64,000 nt of DNA from Microbacterium sp. GTDB taxonomy: Bacteria; Actinomycetota; Actinomycetes; Actinomycetales; Microbacteriaceae. Both the position numbers and the translations under genes were made by a program. The stretch is from the NCBI RefSeq assembly GCF_026393345.1, contig NZ_JAPLAI010000066.1, forward strand, positions 1 through 64,000, given 5' to 3'. Under the pieces are notes generated by a model, which worked only from the letters and a program-made list of their open reading frames with translations, had not been told where the DNA came from and did no database searches. This document shows, one piece after another, positions 8,221 to 16,950 of the stretch. Numbering within the stretch: the stretch's first letter is position 1; the number at the start of each line of letters is the position of its first letter.

Positions 8221-9519
8221 GTGATGTCTTCCAAAGAAATCGACGACGCTCAGGTGCGACGCGAGAAGTCAGCGTGGTGGCGCGCCGTACTCGGCGAATA
8301 TCCGACCGGTGTCTGCCTGGTCACCGCACGCGCAAGCGGCGGGGAACCAGCCGGCATCGTGGTCGGCAGCTTCGTCGCCGTCAGCGAAGAGCCACCGCTC
8401 ATCGGATTCTTCGGCAGCATCCACTCCAGCACCCTCCCAACGATCGTGAGCAGCGGAAAGTTCAGTGTCAGCGTCTTAGCCGTCGAGCACGAGGCCGTAT
8501 GCCGGGCGTTCGCGCAGAAGATACCGGACCGGTGGAACACGGGATCCTTCATCGACTCGCCGACGGGTTCGCCGCGGCTGGCAGACGCAGCGGTGTGGTT
8601 CGACGCCACGATCGAGACCGCCGACACGCACGGGGATCACGTATTCGTAACTGGTCGAGTAACCGAGTTCGGCACTGGCTCAGCCGGAGCTGAGATGCCT
8701 CTACTGTTCCGCAGAGCCGGCTACGGCTCATTCGCGGCGCCGAGCGAAACATACGACGCGCGCGCGTTCGTCGAACGGCTGCGGTGGGCTTCGATGGCCG
8801 AACGCGAACTTGAGGAACTGGCGAACGAATTGGACGTCGAGGTCACCATCAACACGCAGCTCGGCGATTCCGTCGTCACGCTCGCATCAGTTGCCCCGCA
8901 CACTCCGTTCGGTTCGTACGACAACGTCGGCGCCTCCCACCCGTGGGCGGCACCGATCGCGTCCGTGTTCGCCGCATGGGCTTCAGCTCCCAGGCAACAC
9001 GCATGGGAAGAGGCGTCTCGACACCTGACCGGCTCGGTAGACCGTGCACTCATCGAACGCCAACTCAGCGGCGTTCGTGAGCGTGGCTACGCCATCGCCG
9101 GCGACCGGGTCATGACCGAACGCTTCATGCGCCTCGTCCGCGGATCACCTACCGACCGCGATTCGTACGCACGGATGTGGGCCGACATCGCCACCATGCG
9201 CAGATGGCTGGACTCCGATCAAGGATTCTCCTGGAGAGAGGTCGCTGTCGTCCAGGTTCCAGTGTTCGACACGACTGGCGACGTCGTTTTGGCGCTCTAC
9301 GCGATCGGCCTGCCCCGCCTCGCAGATCAGATGGCGTACGAGCGCCTCGTTCAACGAATCCGCACGACCGCCGACCGTATGTCCCAACGCATCATCCAGG
9401 CGCAACTCGCAAGACGAGGGTCCGCTTCGGACGGCTCACACGAGCCCCAAGCGGCCGGCCCACAGCTCTACGACCGAACGCACCAGTTCTCCCAGTGGGG
9501 ATGGGGGTCCCTCGAGTGA
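8221..9519 (+). CDS. flavin reductase with C-terminal IclR-like effector domain
   Basis: The protein is about 432 residues. Residues about 18-170 form a flavin reductase-like split barrel: EYPTGVCLVTA, GIVVGSFVAVSEEPPLIGFF, FSVSVLAVEH. Residues about 185-400 resemble the ligand-binding domain of IclR regulators (VRERGYAIAGDRV, VAVVQVPVFDTTGDVVLALY, MSQRI) without an HTH. Two-component monooxygenase reductases supply reduced FMN/FAD to a partner oxygenase; some carry a C-terminal sensor domain that lets the aromatic substrate stimulate flavin reduction. The adjacent oxygenase at 9653 fits this. Start could be the first or second Met at 8221/8224. Confidence 0.85.
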   Translation: MMSSKEIDDAQVRREKSAWWRAVLGEYPTGVCLVTARASGGEPAGIVVGSFVAVSEEPPLIGFFGSIHSSTLPTIVSSGKFSVSVLAVEHEAVCRAFAQKIPDRWNTGSFIDSPTGSPRLADAAVWFDATIETADTHGDHVFVTGRVTEFGTGSAGAEMPLLFRRAGYGSFAAPSETYDARAFVERLRWASMAERELEELANELDVEVTINTQLGDSVVTLASVAPHTPFGSYDNVGASHPWAAPIASVFAAWASAPRQHAWEEASRHLTGSVDRALIERQLSGVRERGYAIAGDRVMTERFMRLVRGSPTDRDSYARMWADIATMRRWLDSDQGFSWREVAVVQVPVFDTTGDVVLALYAIGLPRLADQMAYERLVQRIRTTADRMSQRIIQAQLARRGSASDGSHEPQAAGPQLYDRTHQFSQWGWGSLE

Positions 9520-9652
9520 ACGGTCAGGTGGATCCCCAGAAGCGCACTCGGCTGCCGGCAACGGCCTCGCCGCTTTCCGCCAGCCTTCCCTCCACATATC
9601 CCGGCCTATTTCGCAAAGTCGGGCACCAAAGCCACGAAGAAAGAAGCAAGAG

Positions 9653-10885
9653 ATGACCGTCATCGACACGACCTTCCACTCCCTCGGCATCGACCGACTG
9701 GAAAATCCCGCCTCACCGCCGGACCCGAACTTGACCTCCGAAGACGTTCTGGCAGCAGCGCACGACCTCGTGCCACTCCTGCGGGAACACGCCGCGGACA
9801 CCGATGCCAACCGCCGTATCCCCGGAGTTGTATACCGCGCAGTGCAGGACGCAGGGCTCCTGCACATTCTCAAACCCAAGAAGTACGGCGGTTTGGAACT
9901 CAGTGAGCACGACCACGCGATGGTCACAATGACGCTCGCCCAGGGATGCGCCTCCACCGCCTGGGTCTTCTCCATCCTCAGCTCGGACAATATGGCCATC
10001 CTCGCCTACCCCGAGAAGGTGCAAGAAGAGATCTGGGGCACCGACACCTACCGCACGCTCGCGGGCAACACCAACCTCAACATGAAGGCCACAGCAGAGC
10101 GAGTCGACGGTGGGTACATCCTCACCGGCGCCTGGGGCTTCTGCAGCGGTTCCGACTTTTCCGAATGGCTCATCTTCAACGCCCCGGTCGGCGAAGAAAA
10201 GGAGGGCTACATGTTCCTCGTCCCGCGAGACGAAGCACTCACCGTGGACGACTGGACACCCACCGGACTTCGCGGAACAGGGAGCCGGACCAAATCAGTC
10301 GACCGCGTCTTCGTGCCCGAACACCGTGCTCAACCGACCAAAGACACTGTGTTCAAATTGCAAGAGCGACGGAAACTGCATCCGACCTTCGACGCAATGT
10401 ACGCGCCCTGGCCCTCCCACGGTCGATTTCCGTTCTCCTCGGTCGCAGTCGGAGCCGCGCTCGGCGCAGTTCAACACTTCGCCGATACCGGTGCCTCGAA
10501 CACGCGAGTCGCAAACGCGCTGGGCGGCGAGGTTCGCCTCATCGACCAGGACTACGTTGCCACAGAATTCACCGACGCAGCCGGTGAAGCCGACATGGCT
10601 CGCCTCATCGTGCAATCGCGCAGCCGCCTCTCCGCCGAACGCTCCGCTCGACACGACATTCCCACCGAACACGAGATCGCGTCAGAGCAGCGTGACAACG
10701 CCTTGGCCGTCAGGACAGCGCTGCGATCGGTCAACCGCATCCACGCCCTGACGGGCGCTAAGGCTGGCTTCCCCAGCCATCCGGTATCCCGCGCGAAGAG
10801 AGATGCGGAAATGGCACACTCACACGTCACCCTCAATTGGCGCCAAGCTGCGGTTCGCTACCTCGCATCCGCGGTAGGCGACTGA
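9653..10885 (+). CDS. class D flavin-dependent monooxygenase, oxygenase component
   Basis: The 410-residue protein has the acyl-CoA dehydrogenase fold used by HpaB(C2)/HsaA-type oxygenases. Evidence includes VYRAVQDAGLLHILKPKKYGG near residue 60, AQGCASTAWVFSIL, WGFCSGSDFSEWLIFNAP, GLRGTGSRTKSVDRVFVP and a helical C-terminus with ALTGAKAGFPSHPVSRAKRD. These enzymes use reduced flavin from a separate reductase to hydroxylate phenolic or other aromatic rings. The reductase is directly upstream (8221-9519). The substrate cannot be read from sequence. Confidence 0.88.
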   Translation: MTVIDTTFHSLGIDRLENPASPPDPNLTSEDVLAAAHDLVPLLREHAADTDANRRIPGVVYRAVQDAGLLHILKPKKYGGLELSEHDHAMVTMTLAQGCASTAWVFSILSSDNMAILAYPEKVQEEIWGTDTYRTLAGNTNLNMKATAERVDGGYILTGAWGFCSGSDFSEWLIFNAPVGEEKEGYMFLVPRDEALTVDDWTPTGLRGTGSRTKSVDRVFVPEHRAQPTKDTVFKLQERRKLHPTFDAMYAPWPSHGRFPFSSVAVGAALGAVQHFADTGASNTRVANALGGEVRLIDQDYVATEFTDAAGEADMARLIVQSRSRLSAERSARHDIPTEHEIASEQRDNALAVRTALRSVNRIHALTGAKAGFPSHPVSRAKRDAEMAHSHVTLNWRQAAVRYLASAVGD

Positions 10886-10949
10886 AGTGCAATCTTGAGA
10901 GAGCGAGACACAACGCCGTATTCGAGGACTCGCCGCTCGCAATCGGGAA

Positions 10950-10991
10950 GCCAGATGGGCGAATCTATTGCAACGATGATGCGTTAGTTGC
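10950..10991. promoter_or_regulatory. cluster of TTGCAAC repeats before the integrase
   Basis: The region before and at the recombinase start carries TTGCAAC twice (10967-10973 and 10988-10994 region) plus a nearby GATGCAAC. The two first copies flank a 12-bp spacer and are also inversely related, since GTTGCAAC is a palindrome. This is a plausible binding site of the recombinase or its small HTH partner and may mark the left end of the module. Confidence 0.35.
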
Positions 10992-12118
10992 AACATAGGG
11001 TGATGCAACGCGAATCCGGGAGTCCACCATCACCGATCATCCTTGCGGCGAATGTGGTGGCGCTTGACGAAGAACGGTTCGTGTTCGATGCGATGGTGGC
11101 GCGCTGGGGTGACCAGCAGACCAGTCGTGGGCTGCAACCAACGACTATCGAGCGGCGGCAACAATTCATCCGCCGGTTTCAGCTGTTCTGTGAGGACTAT
11201 CCGTGGCGGTGGGCACCGGGAGACTTGGAAGACTTCACGACCCGCGCGCGGTCTGGTGCCGCTCCATTGACCCGCGCCACACTTCGCAGCTATCAGTTGA
11301 CGATCCGGCTGTTCTGCGACTTCATCAGCGACATCCGCTACGGCTGGCCGGCAGAGTGCGCGAACAGGTTCGGGGCAGTCCCTCAGCAGATCTGCCATGA
11401 CTGGAACACCATCGCGCACCTCCTCGACTTCGAAGCGCGTCCCGGCCGGCGGGCGCTGACGACAGATGAGTTGCAACGGTTCTTCGACGCCGCCGACGAC
11501 CGCGTGGACACCATCGTCCGGACGCGGCGGAAGGGCGCACTCAACGCGCTCAGGGACTCGCAGATCTTCAAGACGATCTATGCGTTCGGGTTGCGTCGCG
11601 CGGAGGTAGCCGGGCTCGACATTGCTGACCTACGGTCGAATCCGACGGCACCGCGCTTCGGCAGTTTCGGCGCGCTTTACGTGCGGCACGGGAAGGCAGC
11701 CCGGGGGACCGGTCCGAAACGACGCACCGTCCTGACCGTCCCGGAAATCGAGTGGGTCGTCGATGGGCTGAGGCAATGGGTCGACCTCGCTCGTCCTCGG
11801 CTTGTCAGCGACTGGCACACCGACGTGCTCTGGCCCACAGAGCGGCACACGAGGGTCAGTACCCGCTACCTCAACATGCGTTTCGCGGACTTGCGCGACC
11901 AGGTCGGTCTCCCTCACGAGCTGACACCGCACGCGCTCCGGCACACATACGTGACGAACCTCATCGAATGGGGCTACAGCGAGAAGTTCGTCCAAGATCA
12001 AGTCGGCCACGCCTACGCGTCCACCACCGCGATCTACACCTCAGTCGGCGACGACTTCAAGAACCGCGCCCTCGCCCGCGCGCTCTCACAAATCTACGGA
12101 GACAAAGATGGCAACTGA
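10988..12118 (+). CDS. tyrosine recombinase / site-specific integrase
   Basis: The 376-residue protein has a SAM-like N-terminal core-binding domain and a C-terminal catalytic domain. The first catalytic Arg is in FGLRRAEVAGLDIADL (about 204), the HxxR box is HALRHTYVT (about 314), and the VGHAYASTTAIYTSV segment contains the final His/Trp position and the nucleophilic Tyr near 350. All expected catalytic residues are visible, so it should be active. Start is uncertain: M1 or M6. It overlaps the HTH gene by 11 bases and leads the three-gene recombinase module. Confidence 0.9.
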   Translation: MQHRVMQRESGSPPSPIILAANVVALDEERFVFDAMVARWGDQQTSRGLQPTTIERRQQFIRRFQLFCEDYPWRWAPGDLEDFTTRARSGAAPLTRATLRSYQLTIRLFCDFISDIRYGWPAECANRFGAVPQQICHDWNTIAHLLDFEARPGRRALTTDELQRFFDAADDRVDTIVRTRRKGALNALRDSQIFKTIYAFGLRRAEVAGLDIADLRSNPTAPRFGSFGALYVRHGKAARGTGPKRRTVLTVPEIEWVVDGLRQWVDLARPRLVSDWHTDVLWPTERHTRVSTRYLNMRFADLRDQVGLPHELTPHALRHTYVTNLIEWGYSEKFVQDQVGHAYASTTAIYTSVGDDFKNRALARALSQIYGDKDGN

Positions 12119-12446
12119 TCAGAACAGCCCCGTGGTCTGGAACCTCCGCACTCTCATGGCGGACGCCGGCATGTTCCAAACCACCGACCTCATCCAGCCG
12201 CTTCGAGACCACGGCGTGCAGCTCTCCCGGGAGCAAGTCTTCCGCTTGGTCACCCGCACCCCAGAGCGGCTGAACATCGCGGTGCTCGCCGCGCTTTGCA
12301 AGATCTTCGACTGCGGGCCTAGCGAACTCATCACCGTCAGGCCCCAGCGCGTCACCCCCGCGGCGCACCCGGCCGGGCAGGGACGTGGTGACATCTCCAT
12401 CGGGGATCTCCGTCCCGTCCGCGCACGCTTACACCGCCCCGACTAG
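12108..12446 (+). CDS. small XRE-type helix-turn-helix protein of the recombinase module
   Basis: The 112-residue protein has a lambda-repressor-like HTH: VVWNLRTLMADAGMFQTTDL, LSREQVFRLVTRTPERLN, then IAVLAALCKIFDCGPSELI. These small XRE proteins accompany tyrosine recombinases in actinobacterial mobile modules. It probably acts as a repressor or as an architectural/directionality factor. It overlaps the recombinase by 11 bases and its stop lies 13 bases before the next start, so the three genes form one operon. Confidence 0.8.
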   Translation: MATDQNSPVVWNLRTLMADAGMFQTTDLIQPLRDHGVQLSREQVFRLVTRTPERLNIAVLAALCKIFDCGPSELITVRPQRVTPAAHPAGQGRGDISIGDLRPVRARLHRPD

Positions 12447-12459
12447 CCGGCAGCTGACC

Positions 12460-13917
12460 ATGCCCGCAACCGTGCACACTTGCGCTCGCTGCGAGAAAGC
12501 CGCACCGGGCCGCTACTTCCTCCTCGGCGGACAGATCTGCAACACCTGCTACAGCTCGCTCCGCCGCAACCCCGCGACGTGCCCGTCCTGCTCCGAGACC
12601 CGGGTTCTCGCATACATCAACGACCGCGGAGATGTCAGCTGCGCGGAATGCGCCGGCCAAACCCGCCGATTTGCCTGCAGCACCTGCGGAAGCGAACGAT
12701 TCCTCACCGGCACACATTGCGGGCACTGCCGCCTGAACCAACGCCTCCAGGAACTCCTCGGCAACGACGGTTCCATCCCGCCGCCGCTCGCCAACTTGCG
12801 CGGCTACCTCACAACCGCGCCGATGGATCCACGGTCCATCGTCCGCTGGCTACGGCGCGAGGAGATCGACCGAACGCTGCGTCAAATGGGCACGGGGAAT
12901 CTGCCCATCGCACACGCCACAATCGACCAGCTTCCGCCAGGACCAAGGGCCCGCTACTTCCGCCGTCTACTGATCGAGGCCGAAACGCTCCCGCCGATCC
13001 CCGTGCTCCTCCACGAGCTCAACATCTTCGTCGACACCAATGCCGCGCAGCTGCCCCGCGAGCACGCGCCCATCCTTCGCCGATTCCACCGATGGGTGGT
13101 TCTCCCGCAGCTCCACCAGCGCTACCGCGACAACGGCAACGACATCACGATAGGCGTCTTCACCAACCAACGCAGCGCCACTCTGGCCAGAGCACGATTC
13201 CTCAGCTGGATCAGCGAGCAAGGCACGACCCTGGCGGACCTCGACCAGTCGACTCTCGACTACTACCTGGCGCACGTCAATGCGCGCGTCCCCATCAATC
13301 AGCTCGTCGGGTGGGCCACCCGATCACGGCTTGCAGATGAGCTAGACACCCACCCCCAACCAATCGGCCTCGCGCCCTCGACATACAGCGAGAACGAGCT
13401 TTGGGAACACACTCATCGACTCCTGGAAGCCTACACCGTCGAACTTGCCGTTCGCATCATCGGACTCTTCGCCCTCATCTACGCGCAACCGCTCGGCCAC
13501 TCCGTGCGCCTCACGCGAAATGACGTGAACGTCCACGGTCACAGCCTCACGGTTGCTTTCGGATCGACCCCCGTGGAACTCGCCGAGCCCGTCGCCGAGC
13601 TACTGCGGCAGCACCTCGGCGCCCCCGCCCGACGCGGATTCGCAACCGGCACCTCGAGATGGCTGTTCGAGGGAATCATGCCTGGCGAACACCTCAGCCC
13701 CGCTTACGCGCGACTCCGCCTCTCCCAGAACGGCATCCGAGTTCGTCACGCGCGAACAACGCGACTGGACCTGCTCTCCGCGCAGCAGCAGCGTCGATTG
13801 TCGCGGACACGCTCGGCGTCACCCTCCACACCGCGGAACAACGACGGGCTCGCAGCGGAGGAATCTGGTCGAGCTACCCTGCGCTGCGTGACTGACGAAT
13901 ACTTCCCCTGTCGATAA
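12460..13917 (+). CDS. zinc-ribbon recombinase-like protein, C-terminus probably frameshifted
   Basis: From ATG 12460 the protein carries about six CxxC pairs (CARC, CNTC, CPSC, CAEC, CSTC, CGHC) in the first 95 residues, consistent with three zinc ribbons. A long helical region and a degenerate tyrosine-recombinase-like domain follow (LIYAQPLGHSVRLTRNDV, WLFEGIMPGEHLSPAY, GIRVRHARTTRLDLL), with no complete catalytic set. After LDLL (near 13775) the expected ending AAAASIVADTLGVTLHTAEQ, then WSSYPALRD, is in another frame and stops at 13895. The current frame instead runs to 13917 with low-complexity residues, so a frameshift is likely. Third gene of the module. Confidence 0.7.
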   Translation: MPATVHTCARCEKAAPGRYFLLGGQICNTCYSSLRRNPATCPSCSETRVLAYINDRGDVSCAECAGQTRRFACSTCGSERFLTGTHCGHCRLNQRLQELLGNDGSIPPPLANLRGYLTTAPMDPRSIVRWLRREEIDRTLRQMGTGNLPIAHATIDQLPPGPRARYFRRLLIEAETLPPIPVLLHELNIFVDTNAAQLPREHAPILRRFHRWVVLPQLHQRYRDNGNDITIGVFTNQRSATLARARFLSWISEQGTTLADLDQSTLDYYLAHVNARVPINQLVGWATRSRLADELDTHPQPIGLAPSTYSENELWEHTHRLLEAYTVELAVRIIGLFALIYAQPLGHSVRLTRNDVNVHGHSLTVAFGSTPVELAEPVAELLRQHLGAPARRGFATGTSRWLFEGIMPGEHLSPAYARLRLSQNGIRVRHARTTRLDLLSAQQQRRLSRTRSASPSTPRNNDGLAAEESGRATLRCVTDEYFPCR

Positions 13918-13984
13918 TTCCGTCCACCGACAAGACGAACGAACTGATCGAGCAGTTCGTCGCTGAGGGCGGCCGCGCACAGGA

Positions 13985-14480
13985 CCTCCGCCGCGGTGGC
14001 CATAGCGGCCCGAGCCGCGGTCATGTTACGGGCGGTCGGCTTATTCGACGTCGTGAGGTTGAAGCTCGCCGCGCGCACGTCAGACTCGACGATCGCGGCC
14101 GCCTTCGCCGCGTCGATCGGACGGTACAGCAGCGTGATCCGCTTGCGGGCGACGTCGCGGTGCGGTGCCAGCAGCCGCGACAGGACGCTGGAGGGCACGT
14201 TTCCGCGAGGCGCGCCGCTCATCATCCACGTCACCGACAGAGCCGAGTCGTGCCGGTAGGTGTCCCACCCGGCCTGATGCGCGGTTGGACCCACTTCCGG
14301 CCAGTACAGCTCCGGCGGCTCGCCGGCGGCATTCGCCTCGTCGATCAGCCGCGCAGCCGCGCAGCCGCGCAGCCGCCGGGTCGTAGGCGATGCGGATGAC
14401 CTCGCACAGCGGCGGCACACGGTCCGCGGATGCGGCGAGATGCCGCCGCAGTACCCGCGGGATCGCGGGCCCGGTCAGCG
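13985..14480 (-). pseudogene. fragment of a SCO6880-family conjugation protein, frameshifted by an 8-bp repeat
   Basis: Minus-strand reading gives IPRVLRRHLAASADRVPPLC, VIRIAYDPAA, then in a shifted frame RLIDEANAAGE, HQAGWDTYRHDSALSVTWMM, DVARKRITLLYRPI and NLTTSNKPTARNMTAARAAM. These match the middle/C-terminal part of SCO6880-type proteins of actinobacterial conjugative elements. The frame change coincides with three tandem copies of GGCTGCGC (14351-14374 on plus as GCGCAGCC); one copy would restore the frame. The 5' end abuts the HAD stop and the 3' end is cut near 13990. Confidence 0.7.
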
Positions 14481-15284
14481 GAGCAGTTCCTCCAGTACGC
14501 GGATGACGCCATGCTCGGCGTTCGACGGGGCACGGTAGCGGGCGCGCGCCGCGACCTCGGGATGGGCGTTTGCCATCGCGAACGAGTACCCGGCCGCATC
14601 CATCATCTCGAGGTCGTTGAGGTAGTCACCGAAGGCGGCGATCTGGTCGGCGGTGACGCCGAGCGTGTTCTGCAACCGCCGGAGGGCGACACCCTTGTTG
14701 ACGCCGGGGTTCATGATGTCGACCCAGTGCTCGCCGGACACCACGACCTGGTGGGTGCGGGCGAGGTCGTCGAGCGCCGTCCGCACGCCCCGCTCCGCCT
14801 GGTCGAAATCGAAGATCGCGACCTTGATGATGTCGTCGTCGACCTCGTCGAGGTCGGCGACTTCCCTTAGTTCGGCGTAGTAGCGATCGGCCTCACGCCG
14901 GAACGCCTCATCGGTGCGCTCGATGTAGGCCGAACGCTTGCCGCAGAGGACGATACCGACATCGTGCGGCACCGTCCGCACCGTCGCGACGACCTCACGG
15001 ACGACGTCGCGGTCCATGCGCTCGGAGCTCAGCTCAACGTCGTGCCGGACGACGAACGTGCCGTTCTCGGCGATGAAGACCATGTCGTCGCCGTGGGAGC
15101 CGAACTCACGACGCAGGGTGGCGTACTGGCGCCCGCTCGCCGGGGCGAACGCGATCCCCCGCCGGGTCATCTCCGCCAGCAGCGGCCAGAGGCCTTCCGG
15201 GACGCGGCCGCTCTCGTCGAGCAGAGTGCCGTCCATGTCAACGGCGACGAGGCGGATGTCGGGACGGGGATCTGAGAACGGCAT
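14475..15284 (-). CDS. HAD-superfamily Cof-type phosphatase
   Basis: The 269-residue protein has the HAD catalytic motif VDMDGTLLDE at residues 15-24 (nucleophile Asp16, Asp18), the cap region, the NKGVAL lysine motif and the FGDYLNDLEMM motif near the C-terminus, characteristic of the Cof/YidA subfamily. These cytosolic Mg2+-dependent enzymes dephosphorylate sugar phosphates or cofactors such as flavin or PLP phosphates. ATG 15284 is chosen because it follows GGAGGATGGAGGG; the frame remains open 13 codons upstream. Confidence 0.9.
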   Translation of the reverse strand: MPFSDPRPDIRLVAVDMDGTLLDESGRVPEGLWPLLAEMTRRGIAFAPASGRQYATLRREFGSHGDDMVFIAENGTFVVRHDVELSSERMDRDVVREVVATVRTVPHDVGIVLCGKRSAYIERTDEAFRREADRYYAELREVADLDEVDDDIIKVAIFDFDQAERGVRTALDDLARTHQVVVSGEHWVDIMNPGVNKGVALRRLQNTLGVTADQIAAFGDYLNDLEMMDAAGYSFAMANAHPEVAARARYRAPSNAEHGVIRVLEELLR

Positions 15285-15311
15285 CCCTCCATCCTCCCCG
15301 ATCGCGCGGGG

Positions 15312-15373
15312 GCGAGTGGGCACTCGTGGCGACCCCGGCGCCTGTGAACCCGCCAGAAGCGCCCGCTCGCGTG
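15312..15373. repeat. dispersed palindromic repeat, copy 1
   Basis: GCGAGTGGGCACTCGTGG at 15312-15329 recurs at 19812. Here it is followed by a partial complementary arm, AGCGCCCGCTCGC near 15358-15370. It lies in the gap between the HAD start and the MFS stop and looks like a REP-type element or terminator. Confidence 0.5.
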
Positions 15374-15385
15374 TTCCGCGACGCC

Positions 15386-16828
15386 TCAGGCCGGTGCGGC
15401 CTGCACCGCCGGCGGGGGCGCGGCCGACGCATACGAGGCGGTGAGGCGGCGGTACGAGCGGGATGCGAACGCGAGCAGCACGAGCACGAATAGGAGGAAA
15501 CTCGCCAGCACGAACACGAGCGCGATCCCCCGCGCCTCGCCTTCACCGAGGAGCCAGCCGAAGGCGGCTCGTCCCGCATCCGTTTCCATGTAGGGGATGA
15601 GCCAGAACTGGGCGATGGGGCCGATGAGGAAGGCGGAGATCGGGGATGCGGCCGCCTCGATGCTCGCGGCGAACCCGAACACGCGCCCCTGCCGCTCGTA
15701 CGGCACGACGCGCTGCACGATGGTCTGCTCCGCCGCCTCGGCGATCGGCATGAGCGTCATGAAGATGAGGATGCCGAGGGCGTAGAGCCACCACCATTCC
15801 CGCACCGCGAAGCCGAACCCCAGGATCGCGACGCCGACGTTGACCAGGAGCAGGGTGCGGACGGGGCGTGGCCCGAGGCCGAACTTCGCGACGAGACCAC
15901 CGCCGATGATGAAGCCGATGCTCGTCACGCCGAGCACGATGCCCCACACCTCGACCGAGAACAGGGTCAGACCGTACGGATCCATGAGGGCCATGAACAC
16001 CCCGCCGATGAGGTTGTTGAAGGTGGTGAAGAGGATGAGCGGCATGAGTCCCGGTACGGAGCGGATCGCCGGGATGATGCCGCGGAACTCGATCCGGCGG
16101 GGCCCCGCGGCCGGGTCGTGCACGACACCGCGCTCGGGGATGGGCACGAAGAGCAGGTGCACCAGCGCGATCGCCGTCGCCACGATCGCGATGAGCACGG
16201 TCGGACCCATACCGAGCAGACCGATCGACAGACCGGAGAACACGCTCGTCACCATGAACGCGACGCCCTGCACGGTGCCGACGAGGCCGTTGGCGCGGTC
16301 CCGACGGTCGGCCGGCACGAGCAGCGTGACAGTGGTCGACAGGGCGATGTTGCGGAGGTTCTCCACCACGCCCCCGACGAGGATCACTCCGGCGAAGACC
16401 CAGAACCATGGTCCGCCCCAGTCGATGAGCACCGTCTCCGGGAACGCCAGATAGAGTGCGCCGGCCAGCAGGTACGCGGTGAGGGTGATGACGCTCGAGA
16501 GCATCATCACGGCCTTCTTCTTCATGTGGTCGACGATCGCGCCGAACAGGATGCCGAAGACGGCCACCAGCAGCATGTAGCTGCCGCCGATGATCGCGGT
16601 CGCCAGCACCGAGCGGGTCTCGAGGTAGGCCCAGAACGTCAGCGCGAACCACAGGTACGACGTCGTGACGTTGGCGACGAGCGTGTTCAGCAGCACCTGG
16701 TGGAAGCTGCGCACCGTGGCGGGGCCGGGCGGGTCTTGGCCGGGCGCGCCCGCGGCGACGGCCGGTGGGACGACGGAGGGATCGGTCACGGTGCGCTCCC
16801 GGGGGATGGTGGCGATGACATTCATCAT
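15386..16828 (-). CDS. MFS transporter, 12 TM helices
   Basis: The protein of about 480 residues is strongly hydrophobic throughout with a dozen predicted membrane spans: LVANVTTSYLWFALTFWAYL, ATAIIGGSYMLLVAVFGILF, and GAIVDHMKKKAVMM as the loop 2-3 motif. It resembles MFS_1/MFS_3 exporters of drugs or siderophores. The substrate is not inferable. Start at 16828 (MMNVIATIP) is preferred, because sequence further upstream looks non-protein; 16846 is an alternative. It is divergent from the sensor kinase at 16951. Confidence 0.82.
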   Translation of the reverse strand: MMNVIATIPRERTVTDPSVVPPAVAAGAPGQDPPGPATVRSFHQVLLNTLVANVTTSYLWFALTFWAYLETRSVLATAIIGGSYMLLVAVFGILFGAIVDHMKKKAVMMLSSVITLTAYLLAGALYLAFPETVLIDWGGPWFWVFAGVILVGGVVENLRNIALSTTVTLLVPADRRDRANGLVGTVQGVAFMVTSVFSGLSIGLLGMGPTVLIAIVATAIALVHLLFVPIPERGVVHDPAAGPRRIEFRGIIPAIRSVPGLMPLILFTTFNNLIGGVFMALMDPYGLTLFSVEVWGIVLGVTSIGFIIGGGLVAKFGLGPRPVRTLLLVNVGVAILGFGFAVREWWWLYALGILIFMTLMPIAEAAEQTIVQRVVPYERQGRVFGFAASIEAAASPISAFLIGPIAQFWLIPYMETDAGRAAFGWLLGEGEARGIALVFVLASFLLFVLVLLAFASRSYRRLTASYASAAPPPAVQAAPA

Positions 16829-16950
16829 GGCTCGCCCGTCCGACATCGTCGAGGCCCTGCCCGCGCGCACGCAGGATTCGGGATATCCCGAACGGAAGCG
16901 TCGGGCTGGCTCGGCTGCCCCCGGGACGCCCGCCGCCCTACCGTGGAGGC

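Larger units (their letters stand above)
10925..13960 (+). mobile_element. three-gene recombinase module (integrase, XRE, zinc-ribbon protein)
   Basis: Three overlapping or closely spaced genes encode a tyrosine recombinase, a small HTH protein and a zinc-ribbon recombinase-like protein. They sit between an oxygenase gene and a truncated conjugation gene. The layout recalls multi-recombinase transposons such as Tn554 in general plan only. The right edge must lie between 13895 and about 13990, where the SCO6880-like fragment begins. No passenger gene and no clear terminal repeats are seen. Confidence 0.55.
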
